From an uncultured Eubacteriales bacterium (GTDB lineage Bacteria > Bacillota > Clostridia > Oscillospirales > Butyricicoccaceae): DNA of 6,388 bases. The stretch covers positions 1-6,388 of the forward strand of contig CAKUPI010000110.1 of the NCBI GenBank assembly GCA_934675045.1, in the 5' to 3' direction. A model generated the notes under the pieces. The model saw nothing but the letters and a program-made list of their open reading frames with translations. It ran no database searches and was not told where the DNA came from. Position 1 is the stretch's first letter, and each line of letters begins with the position of its first letter. Below, piece by piece: positions 1 through 5,229 of the stretch. The position numbers were made by a program, and so were the translations under genes.

Positions 1-138
1 ACAATTCGCCTTGTGTTGCTCGTTGTCGTGTTTCTCGGCGCGCTTGACGGGGTGATCGGGGCCGGACAGAGCCTGATTATCAACACCGCCATGCGGGTGT
101 GCAACCGCATTTTTCTGGCGATCAGCGGGGTGTTTTAA
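1..138 (+). CDS. C-terminal fragment of a membrane protein, possibly a site-2 (M50) protease
   Basis: The frame is open from the first base of the window and ends at a TAA at 136-138, giving the last 45 residues of a protein whose start lies outside. The fragment holds a strongly hydrophobic segment (about residues 4-24, rich in Leu/Val/Gly), a short polar stretch ending in Met-Arg-Val-Cys-Asn-Arg, and a second hydrophobic tail (about 36-45). That fits the C-terminal end of a multi-pass membrane protein. No catalytic motif is in the visible part. In Clostridia the gene just before scpA is often a small site-2 protease family protein (M50), so that is the best guess, but it rests on gene order and hydrophobicity only; another polytopic membrane protein is possible. 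The stop is one base before the scpA start, so the two genes are probably co-transcribed and translationally coupled. Confidence 0.6.
   Translation, partial: TIRLVLLVVVFLGALDGVIGAGQSLIINTAMRVCNRIFLAISGVF
127..132 (+). promoter_or_regulatory. Probable ribosome binding site for scpA
   Basis: GGGGTG lies inside the end of the upstream gene, 7 bases before the GTG at 140. It can pair with the 16S anti-Shine-Dalgarno through the GGTG core with one G-U pair. A competing signal, AAGGTGA at 137-143, sits 5 bases before a second in-frame GTG at 149, so the scpA start could be three codons later. Confidence 0.4.
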
Positions 139-139
139 G

Positions 140-865
140 GTGAAGTCGGTGACCTTCCATCTGCCTGTCTTTGACGGGCCGCTGGATTTGCTGCTGCATC
201 TGATCGCCAAAAACAAGCTCAATATCTATGACATTCCCATTTCCGACATTCTGGAGCAATATCTGAGCTATATCGGCCGGATGCGAGAGTTTGACATGGA
301 GGTTGCGGCCGAGTTTGTCTCTATGGCGGCGCAGCTCATGGTGATCAAGTCCAAAATGCTGCTGCCCGTTTACGAGGACGAAGGGCAGGAGGACCCGCGC
401 GCCGAGCTGGTCGAGGCCCTGCTGGAGTACCAGCGGTTTAAGGAGATGGGCGGGTATCTGGGTACGCGCGCCGAGCTGGGCCGCGGGCTGTTTGTCAAGC
501 GCCCGGAAACCCTTGAAAAGAAACCGCAGAATTACAGCTATACCGCCGACGTGCTGGTGTCGGCCATCCGCAATATTTTCGAGCGCTCAGAGCGCCGCCT
601 TCCGCCGCCCGCCTCGGCCTTTTCCGGCATTGTCGGCAAAGAGCCGGTGCCCGTCGGACAGAAAATCGAAATGCTGGTGCGCATGTTTACGCGGCAGCGC
701 AGCATTTCTCTTGACCAGGTGGTGCTGGACTGCAAAAGCCGATCTGAGGTGGTCGCTTTGTTTCTGGCGGTGCTCGAGCTTTCCAAGGTACACAAAATAC
801 GGATTGAAGACGGGGAGACGGGCTGCAGCCTGTCCCTTGCAGAGGAGTCGCAATGGAACAGCTGA
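140..865 (+). CDS. scpA: Segregation and condensation protein A (ScpA, kleisin)
   Basis: ScpA is the kleisin subunit of the Smc-ScpAB condensin-like complex. It bridges the Smc ATPase heads, binds an ScpB dimer, and acts on the nucleoid in chromosome organisation and segregation. The 241-residue product is close to the family's usual length. The hallmark N-terminal motif FDGPLDLLLHLI is at residues 11-22, followed by the typical KNKLNIYDIPI segment and a helical Smc-binding region. The C-terminal winged-helix signature (FLAVLELSKVHKIRIED) lies in about residues 207-223. I keep the GTG at 140 because it gives the ten-residue lead before FDGPLD typical of clostridial homologues; the GTG at 149 is a credible alternative with a nearby AAGG. 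The gene follows the upstream stop by one base and overlaps scpB by 13 bases, which suggests coupled, matched synthesis of the two partners. Confidence 0.96.
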   Translation: MKSVTFHLPVFDGPLDLLLHLIAKNKLNIYDIPISDILEQYLSYIGRMREFDMEVAAEFVSMAAQLMVIKSKMLLPVYEDEGQEDPRAELVEALLEYQRFKEMGGYLGTRAELGRGLFVKRPETLEKKPQNYSYTADVLVSAIRNIFERSERRLPPPASAFSGIVGKEPVPVGQKIEMLVRMFTRQRSISLDQVVLDCKSRSEVVALFLAVLELSKVHKIRIEDGETGCSLSLAEESQWNS

Positions 866-1416
866 CAGAGCTTGAATATGCGCTTGAAGCGGTGCTTTTT
901 GCTTCGGGCGAGCCGGTGAGTGACAACAAGCTGTGCGCTGTTTTGGGCACGGACAAGCAGACGCTGAGCAATGCGGCCAGACATCTGGCCGACGAATACG
1001 ATTTTTCGCGCCGGGGCATCCGCCTTTTGACGCTGGAAAATGCATACCAGCTCTGCTCCCGAGCAGACTATGCGCAGCAGGTCCGCGCCGTGCTGGAGAC
1101 GCGCAAAGCGCCGACGCTGTCCTCGTCGGCGCTCGAGGTGCTGGCCATTATCGCCTACAAACAGCCGATTACAAAAACCTATATCGAACAGGTGCGCGGC
1201 GTTGACAGCAGCGGCACGGTCAGCACATTGCAGGAAAAGGGGCTGATTGTGGAATGCGGCCGCCTCGATGTTCCGGGCCGGCCCATTTTATATCGCACGA
1301 CCGACGGCTTTTTGCGTTCGTTCGGTCTTTCTTCCATTTCGGACCTGCCCGCGCTGTCCGAGGCGCTCGGACAGGAGATGGAGCAGATGTCGATTGAGCT
1401 TTCACCGGAGGGATAG
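853..1416 (+). CDS. scpB: Segregation and condensation protein B (ScpB)
   Basis: ScpB dimerises and binds the central part of the ScpA kleisin, completing the Smc-ScpAB complex in chromosome condensation and segregation. The 187-residue product is of normal family length. It begins with the diagnostic LEYALEAVLFASGEPVS (about residues 7-23) of the first winged-helix domain. The second winged-helix domain carries the highly conserved SSALEVLAIIAYKQPIT (about 92-108), then IEQVRGVDSS, and GRLDVPGRPILYRTTDGFL (about 137-155), all hallmarks of ScpB. The ATG at 853 is preceded by a clear AGAGGAG at 841-847 with 5 bases of spacing. The start lies within the end of scpA (13-base overlap, different frame), so translation is probably coupled. 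The C-terminal tail after about residue 170 is short and acidic. Confidence 0.96.
   Translation: MEQLTELEYALEAVLFASGEPVSDNKLCAVLGTDKQTLSNAARHLADEYDFSRRGIRLLTLENAYQLCSRADYAQQVRAVLETRKAPTLSSSALEVLAIIAYKQPITKTYIEQVRGVDSSGTVSTLQEKGLIVECGRLDVPGRPILYRTTDGFLRSFGLSSISDLPALSEALGQEMEQMSIELSPEG
1407..1412 (+). promoter_or_regulatory. Ribosome binding site that fixes the TTG start of the DUF2953 gene
   Basis: GGAGGG at the very end of scpB sits 7 bases before the TTG at 1420. It is a strong Shine-Dalgarno at ideal distance and is the main reason to accept the rare TTG start; no in-frame ATG is available nearby that would keep the N-terminal membrane segment. Confidence 0.7.
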
Positions 1417-1419
1417 CCT

Positions 1420-2106
1420 TTGAAATGGTTGGTACTGGCGCCGCTCATTCTGCTGGGCATTCTTGCATTTCTCCTGCTTGCCGCTTTGCTGCTGCGCGTC
1501 GGCGTTTGCGCGCTGTACCGCGGCGGCCAACCAGAGGTTTGGGCAAAGGCGGCCTTTGTCAACATCCGGCTTTTTCCGCGAAAGCCGCGCCGCGCCAAAA
1601 AGAAGGGCGGTGCACGGGCGCAAAAATCTGCGCAGCCGCCTGCGGCAGCCGCCGGGCGCGGCGCAAAGCAGCGTGCGGAGCCTTCGCCGAAGGACGCGCC
1701 GGGGAGTGCCGGGGCGAGTCCGCCCGCGCAGCCGTTGTCGGTTGAAAGGCTGTGCGCCTACGCGAAGCTGTTCGTCGACGCCGGAGGGCGTTTGGCGCGC
1801 GGCCTGCGCGTTGACAAGCTGTGGCTGCGGGCCGACATCGGCACGCCCGACGCCGCAAAAACGGCGATGGCCTATGGCGGGGCCGCGGCCGCCGTTTCAG
1901 CCCTGTGGCCGCTGCTCGAGCGCAGGCTCGACATCCGCAAAAAAGACATTTACCTGAACGCCTGCTTTGACAAGGAGCAGACGGACATTGAAGGCGAAGT
2001 CATTCTCACAGCAATGGTTTGGCGCGTGGTCATTATCGTCCTGCGCTTTTTGAAACAATACAAGAAACTGAAAAAGGCGGTGCAGACAAATGAGCAATCT
2101 CAGTGA
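1420..2106 (+). CDS. DUF2953 domain-containing (YtfI-like) membrane-anchored protein
   Basis: The biochemical function of this family is not established; it is commonly found beside gerW/ytfJ in spore-forming Firmicutes, so a link to sporulation is inferred from context. The 228-residue product has one N-terminal hydrophobic helix (about residues 4-25), a short conserved-looking stretch, then a low-complexity linker (about 53-106) rich in Lys/Arg at its start and in Ala, Pro and Gly later. The DUF2953 domain follows (about 108-215), with the recognisable LRVDKLWLRADIGTPDAA (129-146) and an Ala/Gly-rich segment. A second hydrophobic helix (about 199-209) is followed by a basic tail. The TTG start is supported by GGAGGG upstream and by the membrane helix starting at once. 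The gene begins 3 bases after scpB and overlaps gerW by 17 bases. Family assignment is by eye. Confidence 0.85.
   Translation: MKWLVLAPLILLGILAFLLLAALLLRVGVCALYRGGQPEVWAKAAFVNIRLFPRKPRRAKKKGGARAQKSAQPPAAAAGRGAKQRAEPSPKDAPGSAGASPPAQPLSVERLCAYAKLFVDAGGRLARGLRVDKLWLRADIGTPDAAKTAMAYGGAAAAVSALWPLLERRLDIRKKDIYLNACFDKEQTDIEGEVILTAMVWRVVIIVLRFLKQYKKLKKAVQTNEQSQ
2073..2082 (+). promoter_or_regulatory. Ribosome binding site of gerW
   Basis: AAAGGCGGTG lies within the 3' end of the DUF2953 gene, 7 bases before the gerW ATG at 2090. It matches the full anti-Shine-Dalgarno complement AAAGGAGGTG at 9 of 10 positions. The identical decamer serves the RpiR-family gene at 4366-4375. Confidence 0.75.
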
Positions 2107-2491
2107 TTTTATGGGCCAGAGCATGGAAAAAATCCGCGAAATGATCGACGTCAACACCATCGTCGGAAACCCCATCACCACCCCCGACGGCACGACGCTC
2201 ATCCCCGTTTCCAAGGTGACCTTCGGCTTTGCCTCGGGCGGCAGCGACGTTGCGGGCCAGAGCCAGCCCTCCGCCTCTCCCGTACATTACGGGGCGGGCA
2301 GCGGCGCCGGTGTGTCGGTTCAGCCAGTGGCCTTTGTTGTCATCAGCGAGGGAAACGTGCGTATGCTGTACCTCGACCCGCCGGCCAACGGAACGGTGGA
2401 CCGCGTCATTGATATGGTGCCCGGCGTCATCGACAAAATTCGCGACATGACCAAAAAGCCCAAGGACAAAGACCCCAATATCGTTTATTGA
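2090..2491 (+). CDS. gerW: GerW family sporulation protein (YtfJ)
   Basis: GerW/YtfJ proteins are small, soluble proteins made in sporulation. In Bacillus subtilis ytfJ is expressed in the forespore and is linked to proper spore germination; the molecular activity is not known. The 133-residue product shows the family core clearly: VNTIVGNPITTPDGTTLIPV (residues 21-40), then SKVTFGFASGGSD (41-53). A variable Ser/Gly/Ala-rich loop follows (about 54-78), then QPVAFVVISEGNVRMLYLDP (about 78-97) and a C-terminal amphipathic segment ending in a Lys/Asp-rich tail. There is no signal peptide or membrane helix. The ATG at 2090 has a near-perfect Shine-Dalgarno and lies 17 bases inside the DUF2953 gene in another frame, so the two are probably translated as a coupled pair. 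Its presence is the best evidence in the window that the host forms spores. Confidence 0.93.
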   Translation: MSNLSDFMGQSMEKIREMIDVNTIVGNPITTPDGTTLIPVSKVTFGFASGGSDVAGQSQPSASPVHYGAGSGAGVSVQPVAFVVISEGNVRMLYLDPPANGTVDRVIDMVPGVIDKIRDMTKKPKDKDPNIVY

Positions 2492-2493
2492 CG

Positions 2494-2523
2494 TTCATAA
2501 ACCGCTTTGCCTGCCCGTATATT
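2494..2523 (+). promoter_or_regulatory. Weak candidate internal promoter before the carboxypeptidase gene
   Basis: TTCATA (2494-2499) and TATATT (2518-2523) are separated by 18 bases and match the housekeeping -35 and -10 consensus at 4 of 6 and 5 of 6 positions. Initiation from here would begin near 2530 and give a very short leader that lacks the left arm of the hairpin described next. The -35 is poor and a chance match is quite possible. In B. subtilis dacF is read by the forespore sigma factor F, but I cannot identify a sigma-F type promoter here with confidence. Confidence 0.22.
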
Positions 2524-2539
2524 GAAGCGGGCAGGTGAA
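2506..2539 (+). promoter_or_regulatory. Inverted repeat sequestering the ribosome binding site of the carboxypeptidase gene
   Basis: CCTGCCCG (2510-2517) and CGGGCAGG (2528-2535) form a perfect 8-bp, GC-rich stem. In RNA it extends outward by two G-U and two A-U pairs to 2506-2517 against 2528-2539, with a 10-base loop. The 3' arm contains the whole AGGTGAA (2533-2539), the Shine-Dalgarno for the GTG at 2545. An alternative stem, CCGCTT (2502-2507) with AAGCGG (2525-2530), is mutually exclusive and would leave AGGTGAA free. No T-run follows, so this is not a standard intrinsic terminator. A role in controlling translation is inference. Confidence 0.5.
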
Positions 2540-2544
2540 CATTT

Positions 2545-3651
2545 GTGAAAAAGTTTTTTGCGGCATTGGGGGCTGCGGCCCTGATTCTCGGCACCCTGAG
2601 CCAGCCGCGGGCGCTTTCGGCCTCTTCGGCTGTGCTGTACGACCCCTTGACCCAAACCGTGCTCGCCGGCGTGAAGCCGGACGTGCGCCGCGGAATGGCC
2701 AGCACAACCAAAATTATGACGGCCCTGATGGCACTGGAGCTGTATTCCCCCGCGCAGGAGGTTGAGATTCGGCCCGAATGGTGCGGCGCCGAGGGCTCGT
2801 CCATGTACCTGCGCCCGGGCGAAAGGCTGACGGTGTCCGATTTGCTGTACGGTTTGATGCTGAGCAGCGGCAATGACGCCGCCGTGGCGTTGTCCTGCAT
2901 TTACAGCGGCAGAAGCTGCGATTTTGTCGGCAAGATGAACGAAAAGGCTTTGAGCCTGGGCCTTTCAGACACGCATTTTGACAATCCGAGCGGCCTCGAC
3001 GGCGCGTCACATTATTCGACGGCGCGCGACATGGCCGTCCTGACGGCTGCGGCTATGGAAAACGGGGATTTTCGCGCCATTGTGTCGGCCAAAAATGTCC
3101 GCATCGGGGAGCGTTATCTCAGCAACCACAACAAGCTGCTCTCCATGGTGGAGGGGGCCGAGGGCGTCAAAACCGGCTTTACCAAAAAATGCGGCCGCTG
3201 CCTTGTGTCGTCAGCCAGCCGAATGGGCCGCAGGCTGATCGCCGTCACGCTGAACGCCCCCGACGACTGGAACGATCACATCGCCCTGCTGGAAGGCGGC
3301 TTTGCGCGCTTTGCAGACCGAACCGTGCTGACGGCGGGGGAGATCGGGTCTGTCACGGTGGCCGCAGGGGAATCCTGCCGGAAAATCGGCCTGTACATTG
3401 AAGAGGATTTTTCCTTTGCCCTGGCGGATGATGAGCTGCCGGCCGTCACCCTGTGCGGGCCGCGCATTGTGTACGGCCCCGTAGACGGCGGCGAGCAGTA
3501 CGGCACGGTTCGGGTGACGCTGGGCGAGACCCTTTTGGCCGAGCTGCCCGTGTACTTTACCGAGGGCGCAGCCGTCATTCCGCGCGAAAAAAACCTGTGG
3601 GGGCACATGACAGACTGGCTTATCAATCTTTGGGAGTGGCTTGTCCAGTGA
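2545..3651 (+). CDS. dacF: Serine-type D-Ala-D-Ala carboxypeptidase (peptidase S11, DacF/PBP5-like)
   Basis: This low-molecular-weight penicillin-binding protein removes the terminal D-Ala from peptidoglycan pentapeptides at the outer face of the membrane. The 368-residue product starts with a signal peptide (KK at 2-3, hydrophobic core to about 18, likely cleavage around 23-28). The S11 domain has all three active-site motifs: S53-T-T-K56 with the nucleophile Ser53, S108-G-N110, and K209-T-G211. A PBP5 C-terminal beta domain follows (about 270-343). The last 18 residues, LWGHMTDWLINLWEWLVQ, form a Trp-rich amphipathic helix like the membrane anchors of this class. The GTG at 2545 is supported by AGGTGAA (2533-2539) and gives a proper signal peptide. 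The adjacent gerW makes a sporulation role (cortex or germ-cell wall) plausible, as for DacF; the exact paralogue name is uncertain, so the symbol is tentative. It overlaps the next gene by 4 bases. Confidence 0.93.
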   Translation: MKKFFAALGAAALILGTLSQPRALSASSAVLYDPLTQTVLAGVKPDVRRGMASTTKIMTALMALELYSPAQEVEIRPEWCGAEGSSMYLRPGERLTVSDLLYGLMLSSGNDAAVALSCIYSGRSCDFVGKMNEKALSLGLSDTHFDNPSGLDGASHYSTARDMAVLTAAAMENGDFRAIVSAKNVRIGERYLSNHNKLLSMVEGAEGVKTGFTKKCGRCLVSSASRMGRRLIAVTLNAPDDWNDHIALLEGGFARFADRTVLTAGEIGSVTVAAGESCRKIGLYIEEDFSFALADDELPAVTLCGPRIVYGPVDGGEQYGTVRVTLGETLLAELPVYFTEGAAVIPREKNLWGHMTDWLINLWEWLVQ

Positions 3652-4367
3652 AAGAACGACTGCAAAAAATCCTGTCGTCGGCGGGGGTCTGCTCCCGCCG
3701 CGCGGCAGAGGAATACATCCGGACCGGGCGGGTGGCGGTAAACGGCCAAACCGCCGAACTGGGCCAAAGCGCCGACTGGGAAGCCGACCGGATCACATTG
3801 GACGGCAAAGCCCTGAACCTTCCGGCAGAGCATGTGTACTTCATGCTCAACAAGCCGCGGGGGTACATCACGACGCTGTCCGATGAGCGGGGGAGGGCCA
3901 TCGTCACCGATTTGCTTGACGGCATCAAGCGGCGCGTCTTTCCCGTCGGCCGGCTCGACCGCAACACGGAAGGGCTGCTGCTGCTGACGGACGACGGCGC
4001 GCTGACGCAGAAGTTGACCCATCCGTCCCACAAGGTGTACAAGCAATATCTTTTAACGATCCGCGCACCGGGCGAGGGCTTTGCGCAGCCGCCCGAACAG
4101 CAGCTGGCGCGCCCCATTCCTCTCGACGGGCGCCCCGTCATCCCGGCCCGGTGCCGTCTGCTGGCGCAAAAGGGCGATGAGGCGCATCTTTCCATCTGCA
4201 TCCGCGAGGGGCGCAACCGGCAAATCCGCCGCCTGTGCGAGGCCTGCGGATATACGGTGCTGTCGCTTCGCAGAGTGGCCATCGGAGACCTGAAGCTGGG
4301 GGATTTGCCGGTCGGGAAATACCGGGAACTGTCGAAAAAGGAAGTAACTTATCTGCAATCTTTATAA
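3648..4367 (+). CDS. rluB: rRNA pseudouridine synthase, RluB/RsuA family
   Basis: Enzymes of this family isomerise a specific uridine to pseudouridine, in 23S rRNA (RluB type) or 16S rRNA (RsuA type), during ribosome assembly. The 239-residue product has an N-terminal S4 RNA-binding domain (about residues 2-62: ERLQKILSSAGVCSRRAAEE, then GRVAVNG). The catalytic domain has LNKPRGYITT (67-76), the catalytic motif GRLDRNTEGLLLLTDDG (101-117) with nucleophile Asp104, and the conserved REGRNRQIRRLCEACGY (186-202). I choose the GTG at 3648 because homologues start right at the S4 domain. An open frame continues upstream to an ATG at 3453, but that part overlaps the carboxypeptidase and shows no family similarity. 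GTG shares bases with the previous TGA (4-base overlap), and GGGAG at 3632-3636 lies 11 bases upstream, so coupling probably drives its translation. RluB is more likely than RsuA in Firmicutes. Confidence 0.92.
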   Translation: MKERLQKILSSAGVCSRRAAEEYIRTGRVAVNGQTAELGQSADWEADRITLDGKALNLPAEHVYFMLNKPRGYITTLSDERGRAIVTDLLDGIKRRVFPVGRLDRNTEGLLLLTDDGALTQKLTHPSHKVYKQYLLTIRAPGEGFAQPPEQQLARPIPLDGRPVIPARCRLLAQKGDEAHLSICIREGRNRQIRRLCEACGYTVLSLRRVAIGDLKLGDLPVGKYRELSKKEVTYLQSL

Positions 4368-4375
4368 AGGCGGTG
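4366..4375 (+). promoter_or_regulatory. Ribosome binding site of the RpiR-family gene
   Basis: AAAGGCGGTG begins within the TAA stop of the pseudouridine synthase gene and ends 8 bases before the ATG at 4384. It is the same decamer as at the gerW start. The 16-base gap between the two genes leaves no room for a separate promoter or terminator, so the regulator is probably read from an upstream promoter. Confidence 0.75.
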
Positions 4376-4383
4376 GACAAGCC

Positions 4384-5226
4384 ATGAAACGGATCAGCGA
4401 AGCCATTTCAGAAAATATGTCCCAGCTGACACGGGGTCAGCGCCTTTTGGCCGCTTTTGTCACCGAGCACTGCGATCGGGCGGCCTTTATGAGCTCCTTT
4501 GACCTGGCCGCCGTTTCCGGCGTCAGCCAGTCAACGGTCATCCGGTTTGCGGGGGCGCTCGGGTACCAGAGCTATACCGACCTGCAGCAGGCTTTGCAGC
4601 TTGAGCTCAAATACCGCCTCTCGACGCTGGAGCGCTTTGAACTGCTGGAGGACGCGGAAAACGATACGGCCGTGCTGGAGGGCATTGCCGCCGCCGACTC
4701 CGTCAACATCAAAAAGAACGTGTCGCGCAACGGGGCCGACGCCATCGCCGCCTTTTGCACCCGCCTTTCCTTTGCGTCCAAAGTCTATGTGTACGGTCAG
4801 GGGCACTGCGCCGCGGCGGCCGTCTATCTGTGTTCTTACCTGCGCTTTCTCATGCAGAATGTCTGCTGCATCAACCAGACCGGCGAAGAGCCGCTGTTTG
4901 TCGCCAGCGACATCGACAGCGGGGATTTGCTGCTGGTCATCTCCTTTCCCGTACATTCCGAAGCGACGCGCCGGCTGGCCGCCTACGCGCACGAGCGCGG
5001 AGCGGGCGTCGCCGTCATCAGCGAAAGCATGGAGTCGGACACGGCGCGTCTGGCCGATGCCGCGCTGGTCTGCGAGTGCGGCGATTTCGGCGTCAACGGC
5101 TCGCTGGCTCCCGTCATTTCGCTGTGCGGCTCGATCGTCTGCCTGCTTGCACGCAATGACGAAAAGGCGCAAAAGCGCCTCCGTTCGGCCGGGGACGCCA
5201 TTCATTTCAAGGGAGAATCGGTTTAG
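4384..5226 (+). CDS. MurR/RpiR family transcriptional regulator
   Basis: Proteins of this family bind DNA through an N-terminal helix-turn-helix and sense phosphorylated sugars or related ligands with a C-terminal SIS domain. The 280-residue product has the HTH_6 domain at about residues 1-77, with LAAVSGVSQSTVIRFAGALG (41-60) as the helix-turn-helix and recognition helix, followed by the usual YQSYTDLQ. A helical linker leads to the SIS domain (about 119-250): VYVYGQGHCAAAAVYL (134-149), DLLLVISFPVHSEATRRL (181-198), and GVAVISE. The SxSGxT ligand loop of typical sugar-phosphate SIS domains reads SFPVHSEAT here, a variant also seen in part of the family, so the ligand cannot be named. The gene ends one codon before the flavoprotein gene and in the same frame, which suggests that the two are co-expressed; the regulated promoter is not visible in this window. 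Confidence 0.92.
   Translation: MKRISEAISENMSQLTRGQRLLAAFVTEHCDRAAFMSSFDLAAVSGVSQSTVIRFAGALGYQSYTDLQQALQLELKYRLSTLERFELLEDAENDTAVLEGIAAADSVNIKKNVSRNGADAIAAFCTRLSFASKVYVYGQGHCAAAAVYLCSYLRFLMQNVCCINQTGEEPLFVASDIDSGDLLLVISFPVHSEATRRLAAYAHERGAGVAVISESMESDTARLADAALVCECGDFGVNGSLAPVISLCGSIVCLLARNDEKAQKRLRSAGDAIHFKGESV
5211..5216 (+). promoter_or_regulatory. Distant ribosome binding site of the flavoprotein gene
   Basis: GGGAGA lies in the last codons of the RpiR-family gene, 13 bases before the ATG at 5230, longer than the usual 5-9. No better Shine-Dalgarno is closer. Upstream in-frame starts are excluded by the TAG at 5224-5226, so translation of this gene probably depends on ribosomes ending on the regulator gene. 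Confidence 0.4.
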
Positions 5227-5229
5227 TTT

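Noticed and set aside
2488..2523. TTGACG (2488-2493) as a -35 for the TATATT at 2518-2523
   Set aside because: The 24-base spacer is far outside the workable range, and the TTGA part is the end of the gerW coding region including its stop.
2510..2535. The gerW-dac inverted repeat as a transcription terminator
   Set aside because: The stem is strong but is followed by TGAACATTTG rather than a T-run, and it overlaps the next gene's ribosome binding site; regulation of translation is a better reading.
3453..3647. A 65-codon in-frame upstream extension of the pseudouridine synthase
   Set aside because: It overlaps the carboxypeptidase coding region in another frame, is Arg-rich with no family similarity, and homologues begin at the S4 domain reached by the GTG at 3648.
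5165..5180. Perfect hairpin AGGCGC-AAAA-GCGCCT near the end of the regulator gene
   Set aside because: The stem is only 6 bp, lies in coding sequence well before the stop, and has no T-run after it, so it is not an intrinsic terminator. It is explained by Lys/Ala/Gln/Arg codons, although RNA structure there is not excluded.
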